Source: an uncultured Flavobacteriales bacterium
GTDB taxonomy: Bacteria; Bacteroidota; Bacteroidia; Flavobacteriales; CAJXXR01
Length of the DNA stretch: 64,000 nt
Assembly: GCA_913063375.1 (NCBI GenBank)
Contig: CAJXXR010000008.1
Coordinates: 38,800-102,799, forward strand
Reading direction: 5' to 3'
Shown here: in pieces, positions 35,049-47,460 of the stretch
Layout: every line of letters starts with the position of its first letter
Numbering within the stretch: the stretch's first letter is position 1
Program-made: the position numbers and the translations under genes
The notes under the pieces: model-generated
Databases searched by the model: none
Told to the model about the DNA's origin: nothing
What the model saw: only the letters and a program-made list of their open reading frames with translations

Positions 35049-38000
35049 TTATTGAATGATCAGTTTTTCCGTGTGAAGTAGACCATCATTGTTTAGGTGG
35101 ATCATGTAAATACCAGGAGGTAACTTTGAGACATTCACTTGAACCTGATCCTTAGATTGACTGTTGATCTCTAATTCGATTTTTTGACCTATACTATTGT
35201 ATATTTCTAGGTCCTTCAATTGTAGGTTTTTTCCTGAAATGAAAATTTGATCATTCGCTGGGTTTGGGAAAATTTCCACATTTGAAGTTGGGTTAATATC
35301 CTCATATTTTAAGGGGTAATCAATGGTGAAGTTGTAGGTTAAAGATCCACCAAAATCACCATTAAAGGATTTAATGGTTGATCCGCCAACTTCACTGATT
35401 CTGGCTGATCCAGTACCATCATTATTTGCCCAGAAATTTATTCCGTCACCATCAGAATCTGTAATTACTAAGCTATAACAACCAAGTCCTAGGTTGAAAG
35501 TATCCTTATAAGTAGTATTGTTACTCATTCCATTACGTACAAAGAGTGAGTTTCCACTCCAATCTAATAGTTCATAGCGGCTTTCACTTGCAAAGCTATT
35601 TGTTCTAAATCGCACATAGAAATTTGCAGGTACTACATCTGGAATAGTAAATGGTGAATTATATACATTGTTTTGAACATATTCATCTGTACTTCCATTA
35701 GGGCTTTTCACTTCTACATGAAATACATTACCAGTTGATGTTACCGGTTCCCATATATCTCCAATAGGTAGTGTTACTTCTTCAGATTCTAAGAATTCAA
35801 GGTTTCCAGTCCATTCAAAGCTTTCCCTTGTATTGGTGTTATTTACCCAGTATTCTATAGTTAAGCTAGAAAGGTCTGTAGATCCAGTATTTTGAATAAG
35901 GACAGTTGGTTCACTACACATGGAATTTGTGCGTGAATATTCGACCTTACTCGATGGTCCTGTAACGTCCAATACAGATGCATCTAAATTGTGGTTTATT
36001 GCACCATAACTTACCAATTGGTTGTTAACAACATATTTACTAGAACCACTACCTGAAATTACTCCATAGTCTATAGTTGTTGAAGCCCCTGGTGTAACAA
36101 ATTCAGTAATGTCATATTCTTCTATGTCAGAAGCCATACCTGGACACCATCCAGCTCTGTCATAAATCCAAGTTCCTCCCTGTGGATAAATTGGATTTTC
36201 TGCACAGGCCTTCCAAACCATCCAAGAATATATCTCATCTCCATTATTCAGGTCTAAGAAGTGTTCTCTAGGTATAAATTCTCCTTCTTGACCATGACCA
36301 GTAATGGTAGATCGGATTTTAAATGCAGATGCAGCTGCGTTCATTAAGAAATCTCTTGGTTCAAATACTCGATCTGCTATAATGTTTGTATAGGAAGCAC
36401 TTGATCCATCTGGTTTCCACATTTGTTGAATATCGATGATATCTCTAGGTGGAGTTCCAACGATGAACATGAATTTAATATCCATATCCTCCATCCATTG
36501 ACCACCTCTTTCAATAGTAATCCTTTTTGACCCATTAAGGATAGGAGCATAATCTGTAACATCGAAGGTCCAAGTTTTACCGTCAATTCCTAAGTCTAAA
36601 CCAAGACCATAGGGTGTAACAAAAGACATGATTTCATATTTGGAAGGAAATCTTTTGTAGTAGGATAATTCGGTTGGTGTAATAACAGCGTCTGCATCAA
36701 TCATCACTGAGTCATAAACAGTACCACTTTCATCATAGTAGCGTTCATAGTCACCTGATTCCCAAAAGTAATTTTCACTTACAAAATGAATACTATCATT
36801 TTTTAAAATTCCAGGTTGAGCAATAATAGACTTTTCGATCACATAGTTTGGCATTTTTCCAATTGCATCAAATACTGTATCGTTTGTAATGTCCAAATTG
36901 TATATTCCTTGGTGGAAAGTAATATTTGGTCGCTCTGTTGTTGTTGTGAACTCCTTAAATAAGTCCACTCCATTCATTCTTTGCCAGATATTACCATTCA
37001 TTACGGTTGCATTTCTTGCATGACTTGAAAGATCTGTAATTGCGTTTCCACTCCCTTCGTTCAATTCATAATGACTTTCTAGGTTGGTATATTCTGGATG
37101 GTTTGCATTTAGTTTTTTGTTCATCCATTCTTGGATGTCAGTTGCCGATAGGGCGGTACTCCAAACACGAACTTCATCAATGTTTCCTTTGAAATAACGA
37201 TTGTTTATACCTCTACTAGTTCTCATATTGATCCCACTAGTGATATGAGTATTTACATTGCTATTGCTTGTAGAAGCTATGGTTTCCAATTGACCATCCA
37301 CATATAGTGAAATGTCACTTACTTGTGTACCATTAAATACACAGGCAACATGGTGCCATTCCCCATCATCAACAAGATTAGTTCCGTAAATTGAACCACC
37401 ATTAACTTCTACTCTTATGGCTCCATCGCCATTTATTCTGAATACCCATTTTTGTGTTCCACTGTCCGTTCCCCAGCTCACAATTTCTTTATTAGCAGTA
37501 GAGGAATTAATCCATGCTTCGATGGTTCTGCTTTGAGTTCCAGAGATTCCTTTATAAGTGTCTGCTTCTAGATAATTTGCTCCGTCAAAATAATGTTTTT
37601 GATCTCCCGCACTATACAGTCCTTGTTGTAATGTACCATTTGTTCCTTCGAAATCTGTTGTAATACCGCTTGTCTCATTTGTAAAAGATGTCTCAACGAT
37701 AAGGTTAGATGTTCCATCCCAGCCAAAAGGTAGATAAAATGCTAATCTGTTGGATCCAGTGGTGAATTCAGTATGATTAAAATACACCTGTGAAAACCCC
37801 GTAAGATGAAGGTTTTCAGCGGATAGAACAGTGTCAATGGTAGCTTTTATTCGAACTCTTAAATATTTTGAAGTATCTCCTACATTTAGGACGTTTAAAC
37901 TTATACCATTGATATCACCTGAACTAAGCCCGCCTGAAATCAATTCACTTGCTGTATAAAGGTATTGGGCTTTCCCATTGTACTCTTCACTATTGACAGG

Positions 38001-38498
38001 GTGATCCATTGAAAGTGTTCCCGTACCAATAGTAACATTTGTTTCAGATAGTATACTGTCTACTTGTACCTCTTTTAGAATATATCTGTAATAATCAAAG
38101 ACTTCAGTCTCACTATATGAATAAGAAGTTCCAGAAAAATTTGAAATTGAGTGAGAACTTAAAAAATTCAAGGTAGAATCAATTCTTGTAGAATCAGTTA
38201 TATAGGTGTTGCAGGAGGCATCCCACTCACCACAACCAATGTCTCTTAGGCCTGTAGCTTGCTGTGACACATTTCCATCCTTACAACGCATGTTATACAT
38301 CATAAGAATTTTTTCATAACTGATATTTTCATCAGTCGGAAAATCTACAACGGTATCTCTAATACCTGGAGACCATTGATTGATTCCATAGGTTTGTGAG
38401 TAGTTGAATGACTCTACAATGATTGTGTCTCCCGGAGATTGAGCGAATGCCTGAGCGACGCAAAATAGTGTCAGAAATTTTAAATAGAATTTTTGCAT
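35049..38498 (-). CDS. Large T9SS-exported protein with LamG and PNGase-F-like regions (paralogue A)
   Basis: A 1149-aa secreted protein. A signal peptide (MQKFYLKFLTLFCVAQAFA) leads to a conserved N-terminal module with the motif IGCGEWDASCNTYITDS (about 85-101). A concanavalin/LamG domain lies at about 310-470 (EAWINS, DGEWHHVACVFNG, NIDEVRVWSTAL). A region at about 700-860 reads RGGQWMEDMDIKF.., STITGHGQEGEFIPREHF and GTWIYDRAGWCPG, which recalls the C-terminal jelly-roll domain of peptide-N-glycosidase F. A C-terminal type A sorting domain (EIFPNPANDQIFIS.. to EKLIIQ) is present. Glycan binding or deglycosylation is a guess. It is a tandem paralogue of the gene at 38854-42297. Confidence 0.82.
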   Translation of the reverse strand: MQKFYLKFLTLFCVAQAFAQSPGDTIIVESFNYSQTYGINQWSPGIRDTVVDFPTDENISYEKILMMYNMRCKDGNVSQQATGLRDIGCGEWDASCNTYITDSTRIDSTLNFLSSHSISNFSGTSYSYSETEVFDYYRYILKEVQVDSILSETNVTIGTGTLSMDHPVNSEEYNGKAQYLYTASELISGGLSSGDINGISLNVLNVGDTSKYLRVRIKATIDTVLSAENLHLTGFSQVYFNHTEFTTGSNRLAFYLPFGWDGTSNLIVETSFTNETSGITTDFEGTNGTLQQGLYSAGDQKHYFDGANYLEADTYKGISGTQSRTIEAWINSSTANKEIVSWGTDSGTQKWVFRINGDGAIRVEVNGGSIYGTNLVDDGEWHHVACVFNGTQVSDISLYVDGQLETIASTSNSNVNTHITSGINMRTSRGINNRYFKGNIDEVRVWSTALSATDIQEWMNKKLNANHPEYTNLESHYELNEGSGNAITDLSSHARNATVMNGNIWQRMNGVDLFKEFTTTTERPNITFHQGIYNLDITNDTVFDAIGKMPNYVIEKSIIAQPGILKNDSIHFVSENYFWESGDYERYYDESGTVYDSVMIDADAVITPTELSYYKRFPSKYEIMSFVTPYGLGLDLGIDGKTWTFDVTDYAPILNGSKRITIERGGQWMEDMDIKFMFIVGTPPRDIIDIQQMWKPDGSSASYTNIIADRVFEPRDFLMNAAASAFKIRSTITGHGQEGEFIPREHFLDLNNGDEIYSWMVWKACAENPIYPQGGTWIYDRAGWCPGMASDIEEYDITEFVTPGASTTIDYGVISGSGSSKYVVNNQLVSYGAINHNLDASVLDVTGPSSKVEYSRTNSMCSEPTVLIQNTGSTDLSSLTIEYWVNNTNTRESFEWTGNLEFLESEEVTLPIGDIWEPVTSTGNVFHVEVKSPNGSTDEYVQNNVYNSPFTIPDVVPANFYVRFRTNSFASESRYELLDWSGNSLFVRNGMSNNTTYKDTFNLGLGCYSLVITDSDGDGINFWANNDGTGSARISEVGGSTIKSFNGDFGGSLTYNFTIDYPLKYEDINPTSNVEIFPNPANDQIFISGKNLQLKDLEIYNSIGQKIELEINSQSKDQVQVNVSKLPPGIYMIHLNNDGLLHTEKLIIQ

Positions 38499-38551
38499 AG
38501 TGCTATATTTTTCTTTTAATACTAAGCTTAGAAAGATAATTACTTCTTGAG

Positions 38552-38690
38552 TCAGTTATAATCTTTTTTCAAATCCTTGTCAATGTAAATCTGAATACTT
38601 GATCCGGTAGTTGCAGATATTATTTTACCTAATGCTTCATGCGAAGATAAAAAATAATTTCAAGTACCAAATTACCTATTATGCCTTTAT
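38552..38690 (-). pseudogene. Decayed remnant of a YeaQ-type membrane protein gene
   Basis: On the minus strand SSHEALGKIISATTGSSIQIY is still readable and aligns with SSHGILGEIASATAGASLLIY of the intact gene at 42353-42589. Roughly 73% of bases match over the 55 bases up to GAAGATAAA, followed by an exact CAAGTACCAA. A one-base deletion upstream breaks the frame (stop TGA) and the N-terminal half is not recognisable. It lies in the 355-base gap between the two T9SS paralogues, at the position the intact gene has in the other unit. The gap otherwise has the hairpin 38807-38840 and no further gene. Confidence 0.75.
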
Positions 38691-38806
38691 ATATAGTAAG
38701 TTGGATGTTGGTTGTATAGTCTTTAGAAGTTGTGATGTAGATAGGGGGCGGTCTCATTATGCATTGATGTCTTGAAAGTAAAATTCCTGAAATTAAAGTC
38801 ATAAAA

Positions 38807-38840
38807 AAAGGGCGATCCCGAAGTTTCGGAATCGCCCTTT
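38807..38840 (-). terminator. Terminator of T9SS paralogue B
   Basis: AAAGGGCGATCCCGAA pairs with TTCGGAATCGCCCTTT (one mismatch), with T tract after it on the minus strand. It is closely similar to the hairpin at 35007-35038. Confidence 0.85.
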
Positions 38841-38853
38841 TTTATTTATTGAA

Positions 38854-41800
38854 TTACTGAATGATTAGTTTTTCTGTAAATAGTTTACCATTCGTTAAAA
38901 CATTAATCATATAGATACCTGATGGCAAATCGGAAACATTCCATTGTGCCTCTATATTAGAAGTGAATTTAGGTTTCAGTTGAATAACCTGACCAATACT
39001 GTTGTAAATTCTAATCAAGCTATTGTCTAAATCTTTTCCTTTGATACTGAATGTGTCATTGGTAGGGTTCGGAGAGATTTCGAAAGCAGATATTCCATTG
39101 ATTTCTTCATACTTTAACGGGTAGTCAATGGTGAAATTATAAATAATAGACCCACCGAAGTCAGGATTTAAGGTTTTCACAGTTGATCCACCAATTTCAC
39201 CAATACGTACAGATCCATTTCCGTCATTGTTTGCCCAAAAATTGATTCCGTTACCAGCGTTGTCGGTAACAACAAGAGAGTAACAGCCTAAGCCTAAGTC
39301 AAAGGTGTCTTTGTATGTAGTGTTGTTAGACATTCCAGTACGAACAAATAATGAATTGCCATTCCAATCCAATAGTTCGTATCTACTTTCGATTGCTTTA
39401 CTATTTGTTCTGAAACGGACATAGAAATTAGCAGGAACTACATCAGGAATGTTGAACTCAGAGTTGTATACATTGTTGTAGCTGTATTCATCAGTTCCTC
39501 CATTTGGATTTTTAATTTCTACATGGAAAATATTTCCTGATTCGGTAACTGCATCCCAAACATCATTTGCTGGTAAGGTTACTTCCTGAGTTTCCATAAA
39601 GTCCAGGTTACCTGTCCAGTTGTACGATTCTATGTTCGAAGCATTATTGACCCAATACTCAATGGTAAGACTTGTTAAATTAGTCGCTCCTGTATTTTTA
39701 ATAATAACCTTTGGATCTGCACAAATTGAATTTGTACGTGCATATTCCACACGACTTGTTGGTGCAGATACATCCATTACCGCAGCATCTAGATTGAAGT
39801 TGATATCACCATAACTCACCAACTGGTTATTTACAATATAATTTGATGCTCCACTAGCAAAGGTAATTCCATAATCGATAGTAGAAACTTGTCCTGTTGT
39901 AACAAAATCCGTAATATCAAATTCTGCTAAATCAGAAGGCATTCCAGGGCACCATCCTGCACGATCGTAAATCCAGGTTCCTCCTTGTGGGTAAACAGGG
40001 TTTTCATCACATTCTTTCCAAACCATCCATGAAATTTCTTCTGAACCTCCATCGATATTCAAAAAATGCTCTCTAGGGACGAATTCTCCATCTTGTCCGT
40101 GACCCGTAATAGTAGATCTTATCTTATACGACGTAGCAGATGGGTTCATCATTATATCTCTTGGTTCGAAAACTCTATCCGCTTGGATATTTGAGTAAGA
40201 CATATATCCTCCATCAGGTTTCCACAATTGTTGGATGTCCAACGCTTCTCTAGGTGGAGTTCCCACAATGTAAAGGAATCGGATGTCCATATCTTCCATC
40301 CATTGTCCTCCTCTTTCTACAGTCATTCGTTTAGTACCTTTCAGAAGAGAGGTGTAATCCGTCATATCGAATACCCATGTTTTTCCATTTGGTCCAAGGT
40401 CCAAATTAATTCCATAAGGTGTTACAAAAGACATGATTTCAAATTTAGAAGGATATCTTTTATAATAAGTTAATTCCGTTGGGCTTATAGTGCCATCCGT
40501 ACTTATTAATGTAGAATCATATACGACACCATTTTCGTCGAAATAATAACTATATCCAGGTTGCCAATAATAATTTTCACTTACAATATGAATACTATCA
40601 CTATTTATAGTTCCATACTGTGGTATTATCGCTCTTTCAACAACAAATGTTGGTGTTTGAAGTATATCATCATAAACAGTGTCTTGAGTTATAGAAAGAT
40701 TGTAGTTTCCTTGTAGGAATGTAATATTTGGTCTTTCTGTTGTACTTTTGAATTCTTTAAACAGATGCACACCCTGAATTTTTTTCCAAAGAGCTCCATA
40801 TTGAACAGTGGCATGTCTGGCATGTGAAGAGTTATCAGTAATTGCGTTTCCTGTTCCTTCATTAAGTTGGTAGTAGCTTTCAAGATTATTGTATTTTGGA
40901 TGACCTGCATCCAGACTTTTATACATCCAATCCTTTATTTCCTGTTCCGTTAAGGCTTCACTCCAAACACGTACTTCATCAATATTCCCATCGAAATAGC
41001 GGTTGTTTACCCCTCTACTGGTACGCATGTTTATTCCTGAAGCGGTATTGGAATTAACAGCCCAATTCCCAACGGTTGAGAGAGTTTCCTGAACACCATC
41101 GATATAAAGGGTTGTTTCGTTAATATTTGATCCATCCAATACGCAAGATACATGATGCCATTCTCCATCATTTAATGGAGTGGTCCCAATGACATCTCCT
41201 CCCCATATCTCAACGACAAGAACTCCGCTATTATTGATCATAAATACCCATTTTTGAGATGAGTTACTTACTCCCCAACTTACTATTTCACTATTAGAAC
41301 CTTCCGTTTTTATCCAGGCCTCTATGGTTCTGTTTGTACTACCAGTGATTCCTTTATAATTGTTCGATTCAATATAGTTGGTCCCGTTGAAAAAGTTAGT
41401 TCTGTCTCCAGAACTGTATAGCCCATAATCTAGCTGACTGTCTTCTCCTTCAATTTCAATATTACCAGATCCTGTTTCGTTGGTAAATGAAAGTTCTAGA
41501 ATTAAATTGGAAGTTCCGTCCCAATTAAATGGTGTATGGAATTGAATTCTCTGATTTCCTGTACTAAATTCTGTTGAATGGAAATATACTTCAGAGTACC
41601 CATTCAGTTGAACATTTGCTGTGGATAATAAAGTATCTGCTGTTTCTTTGATGCGTAGTCTGAAAAAATTTGCTGTATCTAGACCATTTAATACATTCAA
41701 GCTAATAGCGTCAATATCTCCGGCAGTTAATCCAGCAGCAACCAATTCAGTAGCAGTATATAAGTATTGTGATTTACCGTTGTAGTCTGAAGTATTCAAA

Positions 41801-42297
41801 GGGTGACTTAAAGCTAAGTTTCCGGAACCTATTATAGAGCTGGTTTCTGAAATAATACTGTCAAGTGCTACACCTTGTTCTATATATCTGTAATTGTCGA
41901 ATACAGGGTTTGATGAATAATCGAAATCCGTTCCTTCGAATCCTGAAATCTGGTGTGAGCTAATAAAACTTTTCAGTGAATCAACTCTTGTTGAATCTGT
42001 AATGTACGTATTACAGGATGCATCCCATTCTCCGCAACCAATGTCTGTTTGGCCGCTTGTTCCCGGTGATACATTTCCGTTTTTACAACGGATATTGTAT
42101 AGCATTAGAATTTTTTCATAACTAACATTATCGTCAGGGAAGTTAATCATGGTATCTCTGATGCCTGGGGAATATTGATTGATTCCATAGGTTTGAGAAT
42201 AGTTAAATGATTCAACAACAATTGTGTCTCCTGGGGATTGAGCCATTACTTGAGAGACACAAAACAGTGTCAAAAATTTGAGAGAGAATTTTTGCAT
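38854..42297 (-). CDS. Large T9SS-exported protein with LamG and PNGase-F-like regions (paralogue B)
   Basis: The start at 42297 is chosen because MQKFSLKFLTLFCVSQVMA is a good signal peptide and aligns with paralogue A; an ATG 33 codons upstream has no homologous counterpart. At about 1147 aa it matches A nearly end to end. It has the N-terminal IGCGEWDASCNTYITDS motif, a LamG domain (DGEWHHVSCVLDG, NIDEVRVWSEAL), the PNGase-F-like RGGQWMEDMDIRF and GTWIYDRAGWCPG region, a C2-like stretch CYSLVVTDNAGNGINFW, and a type A sorting domain ending EKLIIQ. It lies 55 bases after the YeaQ-type gene. Function is unknown beyond surface or extracellular location. Confidence 0.82.
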   Translation of the reverse strand: MQKFSLKFLTLFCVSQVMAQSPGDTIVVESFNYSQTYGINQYSPGIRDTMINFPDDNVSYEKILMLYNIRCKNGNVSPGTSGQTDIGCGEWDASCNTYITDSTRVDSLKSFISSHQISGFEGTDFDYSSNPVFDNYRYIEQGVALDSIISETSSIIGSGNLALSHPLNTSDYNGKSQYLYTATELVAAGLTAGDIDAISLNVLNGLDTANFFRLRIKETADTLLSTANVQLNGYSEVYFHSTEFSTGNQRIQFHTPFNWDGTSNLILELSFTNETGSGNIEIEGEDSQLDYGLYSSGDRTNFFNGTNYIESNNYKGITGSTNRTIEAWIKTEGSNSEIVSWGVSNSSQKWVFMINNSGVLVVEIWGGDVIGTTPLNDGEWHHVSCVLDGSNINETTLYIDGVQETLSTVGNWAVNSNTASGINMRTSRGVNNRYFDGNIDEVRVWSEALTEQEIKDWMYKSLDAGHPKYNNLESYYQLNEGTGNAITDNSSHARHATVQYGALWKKIQGVHLFKEFKSTTERPNITFLQGNYNLSITQDTVYDDILQTPTFVVERAIIPQYGTINSDSIHIVSENYYWQPGYSYYFDENGVVYDSTLISTDGTISPTELTYYKRYPSKFEIMSFVTPYGINLDLGPNGKTWVFDMTDYTSLLKGTKRMTVERGGQWMEDMDIRFLYIVGTPPREALDIQQLWKPDGGYMSYSNIQADRVFEPRDIMMNPSATSYKIRSTITGHGQDGEFVPREHFLNIDGGSEEISWMVWKECDENPVYPQGGTWIYDRAGWCPGMPSDLAEFDITDFVTTGQVSTIDYGITFASGASNYIVNNQLVSYGDINFNLDAAVMDVSAPTSRVEYARTNSICADPKVIIKNTGATNLTSLTIEYWVNNASNIESYNWTGNLDFMETQEVTLPANDVWDAVTESGNIFHVEIKNPNGGTDEYSYNNVYNSEFNIPDVVPANFYVRFRTNSKAIESRYELLDWNGNSLFVRTGMSNNTTYKDTFDLGLGCYSLVVTDNAGNGINFWANNDGNGSVRIGEIGGSTVKTLNPDFGGSIIYNFTIDYPLKYEEINGISAFEISPNPTNDTFSIKGKDLDNSLIRIYNSIGQVIQLKPKFTSNIEAQWNVSDLPSGIYMINVLTNGKLFTEKLIIQ

Positions 42298-42352
42298 AAG
42301 TCTTGTTTTGTTTTTAGATTTTGTGCTTGTAAAATGTAAAGTGGGGAGTTTA

Positions 42353-42589
42353 TTATTTTTTAAGGGTTCTACCGAAGTATATAAGTAGACTTGCACCAGC
42401 AGTTGCTGAAGCTATCTCGCCTAATATTCCATGGGAAGATAAACCGACTAGTCCAAGTACCAATCCTCCTATGAAACCACCAACGATTCCAAGGATAATA
42501 TTGAATAATAATCCAGACTCAGATTTCATGATTTTTCCGGCTAACCATCCAGCTAACCCTCCTACGATGATACTAGTAAAAAATCCCAT
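42353..42589 (-). CDS. YeaQ/YmgE/GlsB-type (transglycosylase-associated) small membrane protein
   Basis: A 78-aa protein with three hydrophobic helices rich in glycine: IIVGGLAGWLAGKIMKSESG, a GIVGGFIGGLVLGLVGL segment, and a final SATAGASLLIY. This is the family signature of the transglycosylase-associated proteins. Their role is not well established; members are often stress-induced. It is 33 bases after the AI-2E-family permease gene and 55 before T9SS paralogue B. A damaged copy sits before paralogue A. Confidence 0.85.
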   Translation of the reverse strand: MGFFTSIIVGGLAGWLAGKIMKSESGLLFNIILGIVGGFIGGLVLGLVGLSSHGILGEIASATAGASLLIYFGRTLKK

Positions 42590-42622
42590 TTCTTTTTGTT
42601 TTTTAACCTTTGTAAAAAGGCA

Positions 42623-43732
42623 TTAATCAGTGCTGCTTTCTTCGTAAAATTTGGATTCATCTTTTTGGATGAAAGCTCTATAGTACGATAGAATTAGAGT
42701 GGTTGCTGGAAGTGCAATAAGCATTCCTAGCATTCCCAATAATGAGCCCCATATAGAGAGCGATAACATGATTACGGCTGGTTTTAACCCAGTCACTTTC
42801 CCCATGATTTTGGGTATTAGAATACTTTCTTGGAATAATTGAACTACGGCGAAAACGATTGCCGTAAGCAATGTGGTCCACCAGAAATTATCACCTGTCT
42901 CCATTGTATTTAGAAGTATACAAAATAATGCAGGAATAAAACCAATTATCTGTAAATAGGGAATCATGTTCAATAAGCCAATTAATAATCCTAGGAAGAT
43001 GGCTAAAGGCAGTCCAATAATGGAAAATCCTATAGAAAATAGAATTCCTACAATTAGTGCTACAACAGCTTGAGCTTTAAAATAACTGTCCAAGCCTTCT
43101 TGAAAGCCTTTTACCAATTCTACAGATTGACGTCTGTATTTTATTGGTATCAATTTTGGCCAGCCATACCTTATTTTTTCATAATCTGTAAGAATGAAAA
43201 CAGTATAAAGTAGGATGATGAAAATTCCCAAAATACTAAATAGAATATTTAATGATCCTCCTAAAATAGAACTGAATTGACTTACTATATTATCTGCAAT
43301 AGAAGCGATATCTAAGGAACTAAAAAGTTCTTTTACATTTTGGTCTTGCAGGTAGGTTTCAGTGAAATCGGTGACCACTTTCGGTAGATGATCATATTCT
43401 GATATGTTTTCAGAATAAAACCGCTGAATAAGAATAGATGCACGATGCAATTCTTTTTTTAGTACTGGAGCTATTAAAAACCATAATCCAGTAAAAAATA
43501 GTGTAATACTAAATAGGGCTGAAAAAATGGAAAGACCTCTCTTTTTAAATTTTAATTTTTGTTGAAAAAATAAAACTAGAGGATTTATATAATAAGCAAA
43601 AAATAGAGCTAGAACAAATGGAATTAGAACACTCGATAATCGCTTTGTGATCCAAAATAAACCTAAAATAATGATTGTTGTAATGATCCACCTTACTAGT
43701 CTATCAAGCGTGATTGGTTTTTGTTTTCCCAT
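42623..43732 (-). CDS. AI-2E family transporter (PerM/UPF0118)
   Basis: A 369-aa inner-membrane protein with about eight transmembrane helices and the family layout: two N-terminal helices, a long periplasmic domain (about 85-150), and a C-terminal helical bundle. The conserved GLPLAIFLGLLIGLLNMIPYLQ and QESILIPKIMGKVTGLKPAVIMLSL motifs are present. Family members export autoinducer-2 or act as Na+/H+ antiporters; the substrate here is unknown. It starts 2 bases after the MBL-fold hydrolase gene, so the two are co-transcribed. Confidence 0.87.
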   Translation of the reverse strand: MGKQKPITLDRLVRWIITTIIILGLFWITKRLSSVLIPFVLALFFAYYINPLVLFFQQKLKFKKRGLSIFSALFSITLFFTGLWFLIAPVLKKELHRASILIQRFYSENISEYDHLPKVVTDFTETYLQDQNVKELFSSLDIASIADNIVSQFSSILGGSLNILFSILGIFIILLYTVFILTDYEKIRYGWPKLIPIKYRRQSVELVKGFQEGLDSYFKAQAVVALIVGILFSIGFSIIGLPLAIFLGLLIGLLNMIPYLQIIGFIPALFCILLNTMETGDNFWWTTLLTAIVFAVVQLFQESILIPKIMGKVTGLKPAVIMLSLSIWGSLLGMLGMLIALPATTLILSYYRAFIQKDESKFYEESSTD

Positions 43733-43734
43733 TT

Positions 43735-44571
43735 TTAAATAAATTCTTGAAGACTTTTAGCCTCGTTAAGTCGCACGCCTTTTTCTGTTTTGGTTACTGT
43801 GCAACATTCATTATAATAGTCGTGTTCCAAGAACAAAATATAGTCATTTTCAGCGGCTTCGTCAAGAAATTCTTTTTTCTCCTTCAAGGTAATCAATGGT
43901 CTTGTGTCATAGCCCATTACATACGGAAGTGGAATATGCCCAGTACTAGGAAGTAGATCGGCAACAAAAACGATGGTCTTCTCTTGGTATTTTATGAAGG
44001 GAATCATTTGTGCATCGGTATGTCCAGAGTAAAATTTGACGTGAAAATCAGGGAACAACTCGCCTTCTTCTTCTACATATTTTAGCTGTCCACTATCTAG
44101 CATTGGCTGTAAGTTCTCCTTTAGAAAAGAAGCCTTTTCCCTTGGGTTGGGTTCGATTGCCCATTTCCAATGCGCCTTATTGGTCCAGTAGGTCGCATTT
44201 TTGAAGAGCATTTCAAATCCATCCTCTTTTTTAATTACACCACCACCACAATGATCAAAATGTAGATGTGTTAGAAACATATCCGTAATATCATCAGGGT
44301 GATATCCATTTGTTTCCAGTGATTTTACCAGGCTATCATCTCCATGAAGATAGAAGTGACTAAAAAACCGATCACTTTGTTTATCCCCAATTCCATTATC
44401 AATTAATATAACTCTTTCACCTGTATCAATCAGTAAACATCGCATAGCCCAAGGACATAGATTTTTTTCATCTGCAGGATTGGTTCTTTGCCAAAGGGAT
44501 TTTGGGACAACTCCAAACATTGCTCCACCATCTAATTTAAAATAACCGGTATTGATAGGAATGATCTTCAT
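43735..44571 (-). CDS. Metallo-beta-lactamase-fold hydrolase
   Basis: A 278-aa MBL-fold enzyme. The zinc motif THLHFDHCGG (HxHxDH) lies at about residues 111-120, with a second His in YSGHTDAQM, a bridging Asp in VADLLPS and a further His in LEHDYY. The arrangement is that of the lactonase/glyoxalase-like clade which includes AHL lactonases, but substrate class cannot be fixed. It is the first gene of a minus-strand unit with the AI-2E-family permease, YeaQ-type gene and paralogue B. It is divergent from the HAD gene. Confidence 0.85.
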   Translation of the reverse strand: MKIIPINTGYFKLDGGAMFGVVPKSLWQRTNPADEKNLCPWAMRCLLIDTGERVILIDNGIGDKQSDRFFSHFYLHGDDSLVKSLETNGYHPDDITDMFLTHLHFDHCGGGVIKKEDGFEMLFKNATYWTNKAHWKWAIEPNPREKASFLKENLQPMLDSGQLKYVEEEGELFPDFHVKFYSGHTDAQMIPFIKYQEKTIVFVADLLPSTGHIPLPYVMGYDTRPLITLKEKKEFLDEAAENDYILFLEHDYYNECCTVTKTEKGVRLNEAKSLQEFI

Positions 44572-44662
44572 GTGATAATTTTTTGTAAATATAATTTTAT
44601 TGGCTCGAAGATCTAAAACAAAAAAATTATTTTTATCCCAAATCCAATTTGAAATTTAGAGA

Positions 44663-47333
<2,671 letters not shown>

Positions 47334-47460
47334 ATAAAGCTGAATGAAGGCTTTAAAGGTGAAATTGATTGAGTCTTAATTAATTTTAACAAGCTTTCGG
47401 TGTAAAGTGCTAAGTAATGTTGGTTAATTTTCATAAATTGGCACTGCAAAATAATAAACG

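Larger units (their letters stand above)
35007..42589 (-). repeat. Tandem segmental duplication (two ~3.7-kb units)
   Basis: Two adjacent units in the same orientation: 42589-38807 and about 38690-35007. Each comprises, in transcript order, a YeaQ-type small gene, a ~1150-aa T9SS protein and a GC-rich hairpin with the shared core GGCGATCCCGAA. The small gene survives only as a remnant in the second unit. The T9SS proteins are similar along their whole length. Confidence 0.75.

Noticed and set aside
42298..42396. 33-codon N-terminal extension of T9SS paralogue B
   Set aside because: It would bury the signal peptide and has no counterpart in paralogue A.
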